Origin: Solirubrobacteraceae bacterium
Lineage (GTDB): Bacteria > Actinomycetota > Thermoleophilia > Solirubrobacterales > Solirubrobacteraceae
Reading direction: 5' to 3'
Assembly (NCBI GenBank): GCA_016462625.1
Contig: JAEMSV010000013.1
Location: 1 to 56,642 of the forward strand
Length of the DNA: 56,642 nucleotides
Notes under the pieces: model-generated
Databases searched by the model: none
The model's input: only the letters and a program-made list of their open reading frames with translations
Told to the model about the DNA's origin: nothing
In this document: positions 31,674 to 41,302 of the stretch, one piece after another
Layout of the letters: each line of letters starts with the position of its first letter
Numbering within the stretch: the first letter of the stretch is position 1
Translations under genes and position numbers: made by a program

Positions 31674-33857
31674 TCAGCGCGACTCCGCGCAGGGCATCGC
31701 CGTGCCGCTTCTCGTATAGCGCTGGAAGAACCGCCAGGAGATCTCCGCGCCGTTCGGGCCCTTCGGGTCGGTGAAGCTCTTCCACGCCCGTTCGCCGGAG
31801 CCGCCCGGCCAGAAGTGGTTCATGCCGTGGATGATCCAGCGCTCTCCGACCACGCAGCCATCGGCGTCACCGTAGGTCCGGACGGTCGACGGATAGCCCC
31901 CGGGGTTCGGCTCCTCGCGGGTCGCGGCGGGCGTGAGCGACAGCGGTCGCGTCTGGCTTGCGCCCATGGCCAGGTTGTTCGTGCGCAGCCCCTGCTCGAA
32001 CGCCTTGGCCTGGCACGCCGGCACGATGCCCTGATCCGCGTCCCCGCCCATCACCAGGCGAGGCACCACGCGCGCGCGGCTCCCCATCTCCCTGCGGGCG
32101 AGCGTCGCGCTGGAGGCCGCCGGGATCGTCATCGGATTCCCCGCCAGGCAGGCAGCGTCGGCGTACGCCCCGCCCGCGTTGATCCCGACCGCCGCGTAGA
32201 GGTCCGGGTAGGCCGCCGCCATGATCGACGTCATGAACCCGCCCGCGGACATGCCGATCAGGTACACCCGCTCCGGGTCGATGTTCCGCTCGGCCATGAC
32301 GTCGCGGGTCATGCCGGCGATCGCCGCGGCGTCGCCGGCCCCGCGATGCCAGCTCGTCGGCTCGAAGAACCTCCAGCAGTTCTGCAGCGGCCGCGGCCGC
32401 GCGGCCGCCGCACGATCGACATCGGGATAGAGCACGACGAAGCCCTCCCGCTCGGCGACCGGGTTGTAGAGACTCGCGCGCATCTGCTGCTCGGCGGTCG
32501 TCTGACAGCCGTGCACCATCACCAGGAGCGGCGCGGGACGGTCGGCGCGGTACGACGTCGGCGTATAGACCAGCGAGGGGAACGTCGTTCCGCGCGCGGT
32601 CTGGTGCTGGCGCGCCTCCGTCGTTCCCGGGTCCGACGCCTCGCCCTCGGGCGTGCATCCCCGGATGGCGCCCGGGGTCGCGATCTGCACGACGCACCCA
32701 TCGTCGGTGGTGATCGTCACCGGCGAGCCCGCGGCACTCACCGAGAGCCGATCGCCCTTGCGCTCGAACCGGACGATCCGATCGGGTGCGGCCTTGAACC
32801 GGTACGCGTACTTCCACAGCGTCCCGTGCGTGGCGACGGTGTCGTTGACCCATTCCGCGGGGTCCTCCTCGACGGGCGCGAAGAGATCCCACCTGATCGC
32901 ATCGCGGAGTTCGCGGCGGAAGTTCGCGAAGTCGTGCGAGCCCGAGTGGCGCTGATAGTGCAAGTCCACTCCCGCCCCTCGGAGCGACCGCGCATACTTG
33001 TCGGACGCGGGCTTGACGAGCAGCGTCTCGATCGTCCGATCGACGGGCGGCATGTTCTTGTTCGGCTCGCCGTCCTGGGTCTGCTGGCCGTTGCCGGTCG
33101 CCATGAAGACGCGTGTGTGCCCGAGGTTCTTCGCCAGCCGCGGCGGGTCATGCCCATTGGCGTAGAAGCCATTCTCCGCGCCGTAGACCTGCAGCGGATC
33201 GATGCGCTGGCCCGCACTGACCTGCGGGACCATGGACGCGAAGTTCACCATCGCCGGGTAGGTCTTCAGGCTGACGACGCCCGAGATGATCGCGATCGAC
33301 CCGAAGAACCCCGGAAGTCGCCCGCCGAGATAGGCGGTGCCCAGCCCACCCATTGAGACGCCCGCGAGCGCGTGATACCGCCGCTCGGGCCGAATCGGGT
33401 AGCGCTTGAGGATCTCCGGGATGACCGTGTCGAGGTGGTAGCTCTCCCACGACGGCGCGCCGCGACGACCGTTGTTCCACCAGTCCGCATAGAAGCCCGT
33501 GGCGCCTTCGGGCATGACGACGATGCCCGGAAAGCCCGCCATCGTCGTCGTGATCCGACCACCACCCACGTTCGACCACGTCTTGTAGCTGCTGTTCGCA
33601 CCCGCGAGCAGCACGAGCAGCGGGTACTCCTTCGCCGCGTCGTATCCGTCTGGCAGCAGCACCCTGGCGCGCGGCGGCCCCTCGTATCCGAGCCACGTGT
33701 CGGAGATCGCTCCGGCGGGCGCCGGAATCGTGATCTCCGTCAACGTGTTCGCGCCGGCGTCCGCCGGCTCGCCGGTGATCCCCAGCACTCCGAGCGCGGC
33801 CCCCGCGAGCGCAGCCGTCAGCGCGGCGCGCGTGGACGCACATCCGTGTCTCCCCAT
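31674..33857 (-). CDS. Secreted protein with two fused esterase domains
   Basis: The 727-residue product has a signal peptide (from MGRHGCASTRAAL) and two alpha/beta-hydrolase domains. The first (about residues 40-330) is of the esterase D/antigen 85 type with nucleophile elbow GVSMGG near 165. The second (about 420-725) is of the polyhydroxybutyrate depolymerase/feruloyl esterase type, with oxyanion HGC (VMVHGC), nucleophile elbow GMSAGG near 535 and a C-terminal His in HGMNHFWPGG. Cys pairs in the second domain suggest disulfides. A beta-rich linker separates them. The start at 33857 is fixed by TATTGT on the minus strand (33864-33869), 6 nt upstream. It probably attacks extracellular polyesters or plant esters. 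Confidence 0.9.
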   Translation of the reverse strand: MGRHGCASTRAALTAALAGAALGVLGITGEPADAGANTLTEITIPAPAGAISDTWLGYEGPPRARVLLPDGYDAAKEYPLLVLLAGANSSYKTWSNVGGGRITTTMAGFPGIVVMPEGATGFYADWWNNGRRGAPSWESYHLDTVIPEILKRYPIRPERRYHALAGVSMGGLGTAYLGGRLPGFFGSIAIISGVVSLKTYPAMVNFASMVPQVSAGQRIDPLQVYGAENGFYANGHDPPRLAKNLGHTRVFMATGNGQQTQDGEPNKNMPPVDRTIETLLVKPASDKYARSLRGAGVDLHYQRHSGSHDFANFRRELRDAIRWDLFAPVEEDPAEWVNDTVATHGTLWKYAYRFKAAPDRIVRFERKGDRLSVSAAGSPVTITTDDGCVVQIATPGAIRGCTPEGEASDPGTTEARQHQTARGTTFPSLVYTPTSYRADRPAPLLVMVHGCQTTAEQQMRASLYNPVAEREGFVVLYPDVDRAAAARPRPLQNCWRFFEPTSWHRGAGDAAAIAGMTRDVMAERNIDPERVYLIGMSAGGFMTSIMAAAYPDLYAAVGINAGGAYADAACLAGNPMTIPAASSATLARREMGSRARVVPRLVMGGDADQGIVPACQAKAFEQGLRTNNLAMGASQTRPLSLTPAATREEPNPGGYPSTVRTYGDADGCVVGERWIIHGMNHFWPGGSGERAWKSFTDPKGPNGAEISWRFFQRYTRSGTAMPCAESR

Positions 33858-34172
33858 GGGGCGACAATAACATGCCAACCTGCATCTATCTACTGCCCTG
33901 TTCCTAAGAGGACACGTTCATTCCCCAGGCGCGACTCGACTTCCTCCGCCGGGAGCTGGGTGAAGCCCTCGTCGCGGTCGAGCTCGAAGACGAGCCCGCG
34001 GCAGACTGGATCCGACCTCGGCTGACCGCCGCCGGACCCGCGGTAGATGCGCGAGCCACCGAGGCCCAACGGCGAGCGCTCCGACCCGTCCTCGAAGCCC
34101 ACGTCGGTACGCGCTACTGAGTTCCTGCGTGCGCGCGGGTTCGCGTCCGGCCTGCCTCGTAGCTTTCGCGCC
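33858..34172. other. Gene-poor region upstream of bioB
   Basis: This 315-bp stretch lies between the divergent esterase and bioB. The esterase -10 (TATTGT, minus strand 33864-33869) is at its left end and the bioB -10 (TAGCTT, 34160-34165) at its right. In between, a + frame from ATT at 33920 to TGA at 34118-34120 encodes a protein-like 66-residue sequence with good codon bias but no ATG, GTG or TTG start. The bioB frame itself is also open upstream but its sequence there is not BioB-like. No palindromic BirA-type operator is obvious. Confidence 0.4.
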
Positions 34173-35342
34173 ATGCCGCCGCTCATTACCCGCGAGGAGG
34201 CGCTCGCCCTCGGAGCGCTCACCGATCCGAAGGACATCGAAGCGCTCGTGGAGCGGGCCTGGGCGGCGCGGGTCGAACATTTCGGCGACAGCACCGACAT
34301 GTGCTCGCTCGTCAACGCGAAGTCCGGCGGGTGCGCCGAGGACTGCGGATTCTGCGCGCAGTCGCGGTTCGCGGAGGCCGAGACGCCGATGCACGCGATG
34401 ATGGAGCCCGAGCAGATCCTCGAGCACGCGAAGGCCGCCGAGGCCGCGGGCGCGCACCGGTTCTGCATGGTCACCCAGGGCCAGGGCCTCTCCAAGCGCG
34501 ACTTCGACAAGTACCTCGAGGGCGTCCGGCTCGTCGCCGAGAACACGAACCTCAAGCGCTGTGCCTCGATCGGCCACATGAGCGTCGCGCGCGCCACCCA
34601 GCTCAAGGACGCCGGCGTCCAGCGGGTGCACCACAACGTCGAGACCGCCGAGTCGTACTACCCGGAGGTCTCGTCGACCGTCCGCTACGAGGGGCGCGTC
34701 CGCACGATCCAGGCGGTCAAGGAGGCCGGGCTCGAGACGTGCGTCGGCGGCATCCTGAACCTAGGCGAGTCCGAGGAGCAGCGCGTCGAGATGGCCTTCG
34801 AGCTGGCCGCGGTCGATCCGACCTCCGTCCCGCTGAACCTGCTCATCCCGAAGGCCGGAACGAAGTTCGGCGACCGCGAGCAGATGGACCCATGGGACGC
34901 GGTGAAGTGGATCGCGATCTTCCGGCTCATCCTCCCGGCGGCGCTCTTCCGCCTCTGCGGCGGCCGCGTGGAGAACCTCGCGGAGCTGCAGCCGCTGGCC
35001 ATCCGCGCCGGCGTCAACGGCGTGATGATGGGCAACTTCCTGACGACCCTCGGCAACACGCCCGAGGAAGACCGCGCCATGTTCGAGGCGGAGGGGCTGA
35101 ACATCGCCCGCCAGCCCGACAACGGCTCGAACCCGCGGCCGGACAACCGCTCCGGCCACCTGGAGGGCAGGACCCCCGATCCCATCGGGGACTACCTCGA
35201 CACGGCAACGCCCGCCGGCGAGGTCAGCCTGGAGATCAATCTCTGGGACCCCTCCACCCAGCTTCGCTACGCGAAGAAGCGCCGCGTCCCACCCCGACCT
35301 GACGGAGCACCGAACAAGGTGCCCGTTCAGGCGCAGGGCTGA
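34173..35342 (+). CDS. bioB: Biotin synthase
   Basis: The 389-residue radical-SAM enzyme inserts sulfur into dethiobiotin, the last step of biotin synthesis. The CxxxCxxC motif for the [4Fe-4S] cluster is at Cys54, Cys58 and Cys61 (CAEDCGFC). The [2Fe-2S] ligands are expected in SIGHMS/KRCAS, the Cys of ETCVGG, and the Arg of LCGGRVE, all of which are present. The protein is about 40 residues longer than typical BioB because of a C-terminal extension (from about residue 340, ending PRPDGAPNKVPVQAQG). The start follows TAGCTT (34160-34165) by 7 nt. It is first in a bioB-bioF-bioD run; no bioA is in the window. Confidence 0.96.
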   Translation: MPPLITREEALALGALTDPKDIEALVERAWAARVEHFGDSTDMCSLVNAKSGGCAEDCGFCAQSRFAEAETPMHAMMEPEQILEHAKAAEAAGAHRFCMVTQGQGLSKRDFDKYLEGVRLVAENTNLKRCASIGHMSVARATQLKDAGVQRVHHNVETAESYYPEVSSTVRYEGRVRTIQAVKEAGLETCVGGILNLGESEEQRVEMAFELAAVDPTSVPLNLLIPKAGTKFGDREQMDPWDAVKWIAIFRLILPAALFRLCGGRVENLAELQPLAIRAGVNGVMMGNFLTTLGNTPEEDRAMFEAEGLNIARQPDNGSNPRPDNRSGHLEGRTPDPIGDYLDTATPAGEVSLEINLWDPSTQLRYAKKRRVPPRPDGAPNKVPVQAQG

Positions 35343-35378
35343 GGCGCGGCGAGGCAACCAGGGGAGGAAGCCGGAACC

Positions 35379-36713
35379 GTGACCGAGATCCAGGAGCGCC
35401 TCGACGAGCTCAAGGAGCTCGGGCTGTACCGGCGCATGCGCATGGTGTCCGGGCCTCAGGGCCCGCGCGTCGTGCTCGACGGGAAGCCCGTTCTGCTGCT
35501 CTGCTCGAACAACTACCTCGGGCTGGCCGATCACCCGCGCGTGCGTGAGGCGGCTGCGGATGCCGCCATGCGCTGGGGCGTGGGCGCGGGCGCGTCGCGG
35601 CTCATCAGCGGCACGATGACGGTGCACCGCCGCCTGGAGGAGTCGCTCGCCGCCTTCAAGGGCACCGAGTCGGCGCTCCTCTTCGGCTCGGGATACCTCG
35701 CGAACCTCGGCGTCATCGGCGCCCTCGGCGGCCCCGGCACCGCGATCTTCAGCGACGAGCTGAACCACGCCTCGATCATCGACGGCTGCCGCATGGCCCG
35801 CGGCGAGACCTTCGTCTACGGCCACTCCGATCTCGATCACCTCGAGTGGGGCCTGCAGCAGGCGATGCGCGACGGCAAGGCCCGCGGCAAGCCGCCCTTG
35901 ATCGTCACCGACACCGTGTTCTCGATGGACGGCGACGTCGCCCCGCTGGAGGGCATCGTCGAGCTGGCCGAGCACTACGGCGCGCGCATCGTCGTCGACG
36001 ACGCCCACGGCACGGGCTGCATCGGCCCCGACGGACGCGGCGCGGTCGCGGAGGCCGGGCTCGAGGGCCATATCGACGTCATCATCGGCACGCTCGGCAA
36101 GGCGCTCGGCAGCTACGGCGCCTTCGCCGCGTGCGACGCCCAGATGTCCGCCTATCTGACCAACACGGCGCGCTCGCTGATCTTCTCGACGGCACCGCCG
36201 CCACCCGCGGTCGCCGGCGCGATGGCCGCACTCGACCTGCTCTTCGAGCAGCCCCGCCGCGTCGAGCGGCTGCAGACGAACGCCGAGGTGCTGCGCGACG
36301 AGCTGGCCCGCGAGGGCTTCGAGGTCGCGGGCTCAACGACGCAGATCATCCCGCTGATCGTCGGCGAGGCCGACGTCGCGATGCGCGTCAGCGAGGCCGC
36401 GCTCGAGCGGGGCGTGTTCGCCCAGGCCATCCGGCCGCCCACCGTCGCCGAGGGGACGTCGCGTCTGCGACTCGCGGTGATGGCGTCGCACACGAAGGAC
36501 GAGCTGCGCGAGGCCGCCCGCATCCTCGGAAAGGCCGCGCTCGCTGCAGGGTGGCGCCCGTTTGCGGGCGTCCCGATCGCCGAGGCCCAGGGTCGCGCCC
36601 GCGAGATCGAGGCCGACCCGGAGCCCGCCGCCGCGCCGCGCGACGAGGCCCAGGGCCCGCGGCCCGGCGTCTTCGATCAGCAGGCCGACTCGGTCGCCGT
36701 CCGCGCCGCGTAG
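35379..36713 (+). CDS. bioF: 8-amino-7-oxononanoate synthase
   Basis: The 444-residue PLP enzyme condenses pimeloyl-ACP/CoA with L-alanine to 8-amino-7-oxononanoate. Alpha-oxoamine-synthase features are CSNNYLGLADHP near residue 47, GAGASRLISGTMTVHRRLEE, VVDDAHGTGCIG, and the PLP lysine in TLGKALGSYG (Lys241). The normal fold ends near residue 390; about 50 extra, Ala/Glu-rich residues follow, similar in character to the BioB tail. 2-Amino-3-ketobutyrate CoA ligase is the main alternative, but the bio context decides. GTG start with GGGGAGGAAG about 9 nt upstream; 36 bp after bioB. Confidence 0.95.
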   Translation: MTEIQERLDELKELGLYRRMRMVSGPQGPRVVLDGKPVLLLCSNNYLGLADHPRVREAAADAAMRWGVGAGASRLISGTMTVHRRLEESLAAFKGTESALLFGSGYLANLGVIGALGGPGTAIFSDELNHASIIDGCRMARGETFVYGHSDLDHLEWGLQQAMRDGKARGKPPLIVTDTVFSMDGDVAPLEGIVELAEHYGARIVVDDAHGTGCIGPDGRGAVAEAGLEGHIDVIIGTLGKALGSYGAFAACDAQMSAYLTNTARSLIFSTAPPPPAVAGAMAALDLLFEQPRRVERLQTNAEVLRDELAREGFEVAGSTTQIIPLIVGEADVAMRVSEAALERGVFAQAIRPPTVAEGTSRLRLAVMASHTKDELREAARILGKAALAAGWRPFAGVPIAEAQGRAREIEADPEPAAAPRDEAQGPRPGVFDQQADSVAVRAA

Positions 36714-36725
36714 CGCTGCCTGCTC

Positions 36726-37433
36726 GTGTCCGTGCACGATCCAGCACCCGTGCACGGGCGCGGCCTGTTCGTCACCGCGACGGATACCGAGGTCGGCAAG
36801 ACGTTCCTCGCGGGCGCGATCATCGCGGCGCTCAAGGCACGCGGTGAGCACGTGGCGCCGTTCAAGCCCGTCGTCACGGGGATCGACGAGCCCGTCCCGG
36901 ACCATCCCGCCGATCACGAGCTGCTCGCGGCCGCGGCCGGCGCCGACCCCGAGCGGGTGACGCCCTACCGCTTCGGCCCCGCCGTGTCCCCCCATCTGGC
37001 CGCCGAGGAGCACGGCGTCGTCGTCGACCCGAGCGTCCTCGTGGTCGCCGCGCGCAACCTCGGTGCGGGCGCCGATGCCCTGATCGTCGAAGGCGTCGGC
37101 GGGCTGCTCGTGCCCTTGCGCGACACGGTGCTCGTCCGGGATCTCGCCGTGATGCTCGGGCTGCCGCTGATCATCGCCGCGCGCCCTGGCCTGGGCACCA
37201 TCAACCACACCCTGCTGACGCTGGAGGCGGCCCGCGCCGTCGGGCTGGAGGTCGTCGCGGTCGTCCTGACACCTTGGCCCGAGCACCCCACCGCGATGCA
37301 GCGCTCGAACCTCGAGACCATCGCCGCGATCGGCGAGGTCGACGTCGTCACCCTCGCGCGCGCGGAGCACGCCACGCCCGCCGCGCTGGCCCGGGTCGGG
37401 GAACTGCTGCCCCTCGACCGCTGGCTGCCGTAG
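36726..37433 (+). CDS. bioD: Dethiobiotin synthetase
   Basis: The 235-residue ATP-dependent ligase closes the ureido ring of dethiobiotin from DAPA and CO2. The P-loop variant [10 protein letters not shown] is at about residues 19-28. KPVVTG carries the substrate-binding Lys/Thr, [11 protein letters not shown] the Mg/ATP segment, and [16 protein letters not shown] the dimer-interface motif. GTG start 12 bp after the bioF stop. It is third in the cluster. Its stop codon TAG is also the start of TAGCGT, which probably serves as the -10 of the next gene. Confidence 0.95.
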   Translation: MSVHDPAPVHGRGLFVTATDTEVGKTFLAGAIIAALKARGEHVAPFKPVVTGIDEPVPDHPADHELLAAAAGADPERVTPYRFGPAVSPHLAAEEHGVVVDPSVLVVAARNLGAGADALIVEGVGGLLVPLRDTVLVRDLAVMLGLPLIIAARPGLGTINHTLLTLEAARAVGLEVVAVVLTPWPEHPTAMQRSNLETIAAIGEVDVVTLARAEHATPAALARVGELLPLDRWLP

Positions 37434-37443
37434 CGTCGTCGGC

Positions 37444-38826
37444 ATGGCCGTACCCGATGACGAGCTCATCCGCCTGACGGAAACCGTCCGCACGCTGTTC
37501 GCCGCGTTCGCGCGGCGGGACGTCGACGCGATCCTCCCGTTCGTGACCGAGGACGTCGAGCTGGACGTCCAGCGCACCGGCGGGCTGTCGGGCCGACACG
37601 AGCCCTATGCCGGGCACCAGGGCGTCCGCGACTACCTGGCCGACATCGGCCGGGTCTGGGATCACCTCGAGATCAACCCCGACGAGGTCACCGTGGCCGA
37701 GGACCACATCCTCGTCCGCGGCCACATCATCGGCAAGCTGGGCGCCGAGGAGATGCGTGTCGGCGGGGTGTGGCGCTGGACGCTTCGCGAAGGCCGGGTG
37801 GCCGCGATCACGCTCGTGCAGATCGGTGCGCCCGAGGAGCCCACGATGGCACAGCGTGCCCTCGGCGTCGAAGCCCTCTCCGTCTCTGCCCTGGGCCTCG
37901 GCTGCATGGGCATGTCCGAGTTCTACGGCCCTGGCGACGACACCGAGTCGATCGCGGTCATTCACCGCGCGCTCGACCTCGGAGCGAACTTCCTCGACAC
38001 AGCCGACATGTACGGACGGGGCGCCAACGAGGAGCTCGTGGGCGCAGCCCTCGCCGGCGGCCGGCGCGATCAGGCCGTCGTCGCCACGAAGTTCGGCATC
38101 GTCCGCGGCGAGGATCCGTTCGACCGCCGCATCGACGGGAGTCCCGAGTACGTCAAGGCGGCCTGCGAGGCGTCACTGCAGCGCCTGGGCATAGACCACA
38201 TCGACCTCTACTACGCACACCGCCGAGACCGGTCCGTGCCGATCGAGGAGACCGTCGGCGCGATGGCCGAGCTCGTCGGCGAGGGCAAGGTCCGGCACCT
38301 CGGGCTGAGCGAGGTCAGCGCGGAGACCCTCCGGGCCGCGAATGCGGTGCACCCGATCGCGGCGCTGCAGACCGAGTGGTCACTGTGGTCCCGCGACATC
38401 GAGCCGGAGATCCTGCCGACCGCCCGGGAGCTGGGGGTGGGGATCGTTCCCTACTCGCCGATCGGCCGGGGCTTCCTGACGGGCAAGATCACGTCGCCCG
38501 ACGATCTCGACCCGACGGACTTCCGCCGCCATGCCCCGCGCTTTCGCGGCGAGAACCTCGACGCGAACCTCCGGCTCGTCCATCGCGTGGAGGCCATCGC
38601 TCAGGACGTGGGTGCGAGCCCCGTCCAGGTCGCGCTCGCATGGCTGCTCGCCCAGGGCGACGACGTCGTTCCGATCCCGGGCACGAAGCGCATCGCGTAC
38701 CTCGAGGAGAACCTCGGGGCACTCGAGGTCACGCTGACCGACGCGCAGATCGCCGAGTTGGGTGAGCTGCAGCCCGCAGCCGGCGACCGCTATGACCGCG
38801 CGGGCATGGCCAGCGTCGACGGCTGA
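37444..38826 (+). CDS. SnoaL-like domain fused to aldo/keto reductase
   Basis: One 460-residue frame carries a SnoaL/NTF2-like cone domain (residues 1-130: [33 protein letters not shown] and [22 protein letters not shown]) followed without a stop by a full aldo/keto reductase (from Met138). The reductase tetrad is intact: [31 protein letters not shown] binding is indicated by [15 protein letters not shown]. The reductase could also start internally at ATG 37855. I do not recall this fusion as a standard architecture. The start is set by TAGCGT (37431-37436), 7 nt before the ATG. It ends in a 37-bp overlap with the truncated regulator gene on the other strand. Confidence 0.9.
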   Translation: MAVPDDELIRLTETVRTLFAAFARRDVDAILPFVTEDVELDVQRTGGLSGRHEPYAGHQGVRDYLADIGRVWDHLEINPDEVTVAEDHILVRGHIIGKLGAEEMRVGGVWRWTLREGRVAAITLVQIGAPEEPTMAQRALGVEALSVSALGLGCMGMSEFYGPGDDTESIAVIHRALDLGANFLDTADMYGRGANEELVGAALAGGRRDQAVVATKFGIVRGEDPFDRRIDGSPEYVKAACEASLQRLGIDHIDLYYAHRRDRSVPIEETVGAMAELVGEGKVRHLGLSEVSAETLRAANAVHPIAALQTEWSLWSRDIEPEILPTARELGVGIVPYSPIGRGFLTGKITSPDDLDPTDFRRHAPRFRGENLDANLRLVHRVEAIAQDVGASPVQVALAWLLAQGDDVVPIPGTKRIAYLEENLGALEVTLTDAQIAELGELQPAAGDRYDRAGMASVDG

Positions 38827-39311
38827 CAGGCCGGCCGGCGGGCCGCAGCGGCATGGAGCCGCTCGGCGCGGCGGGCGACCGCACCGCGCAGCGCGTCAGG
38901 CTTCGCGATCGTGAAGTCGACGCCCAGGCCCGCCAGGAACGCCGACGCGGAGTCGAGGCTGTCCATCGTGGCCCGCAGCCGTACTCCGTAGGGCTCCTCC
39001 CGGAGCTCGGCGGAGGCGGCGGGCACCCGCCAGCGGACGGCGTCGAGGTTCGTGTGCAGGAGGACGTCGATCTCGTGGCGCCAGCCGTTGCGCTCGGTCA
39101 GCGGCGGCTTGAACCCCGGCCGGAGCCGGTAGCCCCCGGCCCGCCCGCGCTGCGCTTCCACCGGCATGCCGAGCTCGCGCAGCGTGACCGCATACCGGCG
39201 AACCGTCCGGAGGTCGACCCCGAGCTCGTCAGCCAGCTCCGCACCCCCGACACCCGGGCGATCCTGAAGCATCTCGAGCATGGTCAGTACGCGAGCGGCG
39301 GGCTTGGACAT
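38790..39311 (-). CDS. YafY-like regulator lacking its WYL domain
   Basis: The 173-residue product has an N-terminal HTH ([42 protein letters not shown], about residues 4-45) and [17 protein letters not shown], as in YafY-type WYL regulators. It then jumps directly to [21 protein letters not shown], which corresponds to the C-terminal WCX region. The central ~130-150 residues that normally hold the WYL ligand-binding domain are missing, with the frame kept. It is therefore either an in-frame deletion remnant or a mini-repressor able to bind DNA without its effector domain. Its 3' end overlaps the SnoaL-AKR gene by 37 bp. Confidence 0.75.
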   Translation of the reverse strand: MSKPAARVLTMLEMLQDRPGVGGAELADELGVDLRTVRRYAVTLRELGMPVEAQRGRAGGYRLRPGFKPPLTERNGWRHEIDVLLHTNLDAVRWRVPAASAELREEPYGVRLRATMDSLDSASAFLAGLGVDFTIAKPDALRGAVARRAERLHAAAARRPACQPSTLAMPARS

Positions 39312-39365
39312 GCCGGAAATGGTGACCCCGATTGCGGCCACGGAGTGTCCGCAACTCAAAGAAAG

Positions 39366-41255
39366 TCAGCCCGCGGGGACGAACGGCAGGAAGCCGAGCG
39401 GTGCGAGCCCACCGATCCGGTGCGCTGCCACTCCGAGGTCCGAGACCGTGAGGACACGATCACCGACCACGACCGACCGCTCGACCGATCCGAGGTCCCA
39501 CGCCGGGCCGTGCGTGATCCGCCCGACCTCGGTGAGCCCTTCCGACCGCCCGGCGCGAAGGCCGAGCATGCCGCGATCCGCCTGTGCCCCCGTCCACGTC
39601 TCATAGGGCAGCAGGGCGAGCTTCGCCTGCGGCCACCACAGGAACGCGTGCGGATCGACCTCGGCCTGGGACTGGCCAGCACCGAGCAGGTGCTGGTGCA
39701 GGCGCTTGGGCCGAGCCGGGTCGGCCACGTCGAAGACCGACACCTGAGCGCCGAGGCGCCGCCCCTGCTCGGTCGCCTCCTGCCCGACGCCGAGCAGCAG
39801 GTCGTCCCCGATCGGGTGCAGGTAGGCCGAGTAGCCGGTGATCTTCAGCTCACCGACGACCTTCGGCGCGGTCGGGTCGCGCAGGTCGAGGGTGTAGAGC
39901 GGGTCGACCTGGCGGAACGCCACGAGGTAGCCGACGTCGCCGATGAAGCGGGCCGCATAGATTCGCTCGTCGCGCCCGAGACCGCCGACCCGGCCGATCT
40001 GCACGAGCTTGCCGCTCGCCTCCCGCAGCACGGTGACGGCGCTCTCGCTCTCCTGCTTGGCCGGGTCGTCGGACAGCCAGTCCGGCTCCTCGGTACTCGC
40101 GATCCGGAGGTCGCCGTTGTGCTCGGACATGGCGTAGTTGTTCAGCACGAAGCCGCTGACGCTCCCGCTCGACGCGTAGGTCGTCTGCCCGCGCTGCGAC
40201 GCGTCGAAGCGATGGATCTCCGTGCGCATCCCCTCCGGTACCTCGTCCTCGGACAGGTCCGCCGCGCGCCGGCTCGCCACGTAGAGCGCGCTCGCTGAGG
40301 CGTAGACGACCTGGGCGCCGGCGAGAACCGCGTCGCGGTCGACGTCGAACAGCCCCTGATCGAGGTCGATGCTCAGGACCGTCAGCAGGTCGTTGCCGGC
40401 GTACGCCCGCGGGTGTCGGACGTTGCGGCACGGCACCAGGGTCCGGCGATAGGTCCGCTTCGTCAGCCGGCTGCGCAAGACGGTCTTCGGGACGAACGCG
40501 GCGAGCCCGGGCTTCGCGGCGGCGGCGGTCGTCGCCGTCGGCGTCTGGTTCTGCGAGAGCGCTGCCGGGCTGGTGAGCACGACCCGCGCGGTCCCATCGG
40601 TCAGCCGGGCGGTCACGTGGCGGCCCGGAACCGTCATCGAGCGGGCGATCTTCATCGCCGTCGCGTCGCGGACGTCGATCTCGACCAGGCGCGTATCGCT
40701 GGCGATCGGCGGAGCGATGCTCATCGCCGCCCTGGCCACGGGTGCATCGCCGATCAGCAGGAGCCGGTCGCCGCGTAGCAGGATCTCCCCTCCGGGACCC
40801 TCCAGGTCGAGCGTGCCCAGCTTCTTCGGCACGTCGCCGGTCACGTCGTAGGACCAGAGCTGCGTGCCCGCGACGACGAACAGCCGCTTGCCGTCGGTCT
40901 TGACGATGTCCGGCTCGTCGATCCCGGTCTCCTGCACGTTCGTCGTCGAGAACTCCTCGGTCGCGTCAGCGGACGGCGCGGCCTGCGCGCTGACGGGCGC
41001 GGCCGTGGGCACCGGCTGGCCCTCCCGCTGCGGCGCGGGCTCGCCCGTCACCGGCCGAGGCGCGACGCCCGGCATGGCGGCGACGCCTACGCGCGGCGGC
41101 ACCGTCGGGCGGTCCAGGTTCTCCCGGGCGTAGTCGAGCAGGTCCGTGCAGGACGCGAAGGCGGGCAGCCGCGGCGCGGAGGCGGCGTCGGCGACGGGTG
41201 GAGCCCCGACGAGCACGAGAGCGAGCGCGGGCAGGACGACGAGGATGCGGCGCAT
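39366..41255 (-). CDS. Secreted beta-propeller domain protein
   Basis: The 629-residue protein has a signal peptide (MRRILVVLPALALVLVGAPP, then ADA), a Pro/Ala-rich linker to about residue 95, and a large domain that begins EFSTTNVQETGIDEPDIVKTDGKRLFVVAG. That opening is the hallmark of the secreted 'beta-propeller domain' family (Pfam Beta_propel). Blades follow with repeated LVEIDVRDATAMKIA and VSVFDVADPARPKRLHQ patterns. Two Cys near residue 35 and VPCRNVRHP may be structural. The role of this family is not known to me; an extracellular scaffold or enzyme is possible. It lies downstream of the spermidine-synthase-like gene's stop by 47 bp on the same strand, so cotranscription is possible. 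Confidence 0.85.
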   Translation of the reverse strand: MRRILVVLPALALVLVGAPPVADAASAPRLPAFASCTDLLDYARENLDRPTVPPRVGVAAMPGVAPRPVTGEPAPQREGQPVPTAAPVSAQAAPSADATEEFSTTNVQETGIDEPDIVKTDGKRLFVVAGTQLWSYDVTGDVPKKLGTLDLEGPGGEILLRGDRLLLIGDAPVARAAMSIAPPIASDTRLVEIDVRDATAMKIARSMTVPGRHVTARLTDGTARVVLTSPAALSQNQTPTATTAAAAKPGLAAFVPKTVLRSRLTKRTYRRTLVPCRNVRHPRAYAGNDLLTVLSIDLDQGLFDVDRDAVLAGAQVVYASASALYVASRRAADLSEDEVPEGMRTEIHRFDASQRGQTTYASSGSVSGFVLNNYAMSEHNGDLRIASTEEPDWLSDDPAKQESESAVTVLREASGKLVQIGRVGGLGRDERIYAARFIGDVGYLVAFRQVDPLYTLDLRDPTAPKVVGELKITGYSAYLHPIGDDLLLGVGQEATEQGRRLGAQVSVFDVADPARPKRLHQHLLGAGQSQAEVDPHAFLWWPQAKLALLPYETWTGAQADRGMLGLRAGRSEGLTEVGRITHGPAWDLGSVERSVVVGDRVLTVSDLGVAAHRIGGLAPLGFLPFVPAG

Positions 41256-41302
41256 GGTCCGCTAACGGTCTCAGACCGCGCGGGTTCCGCAAAACCGGGG
41301 GA

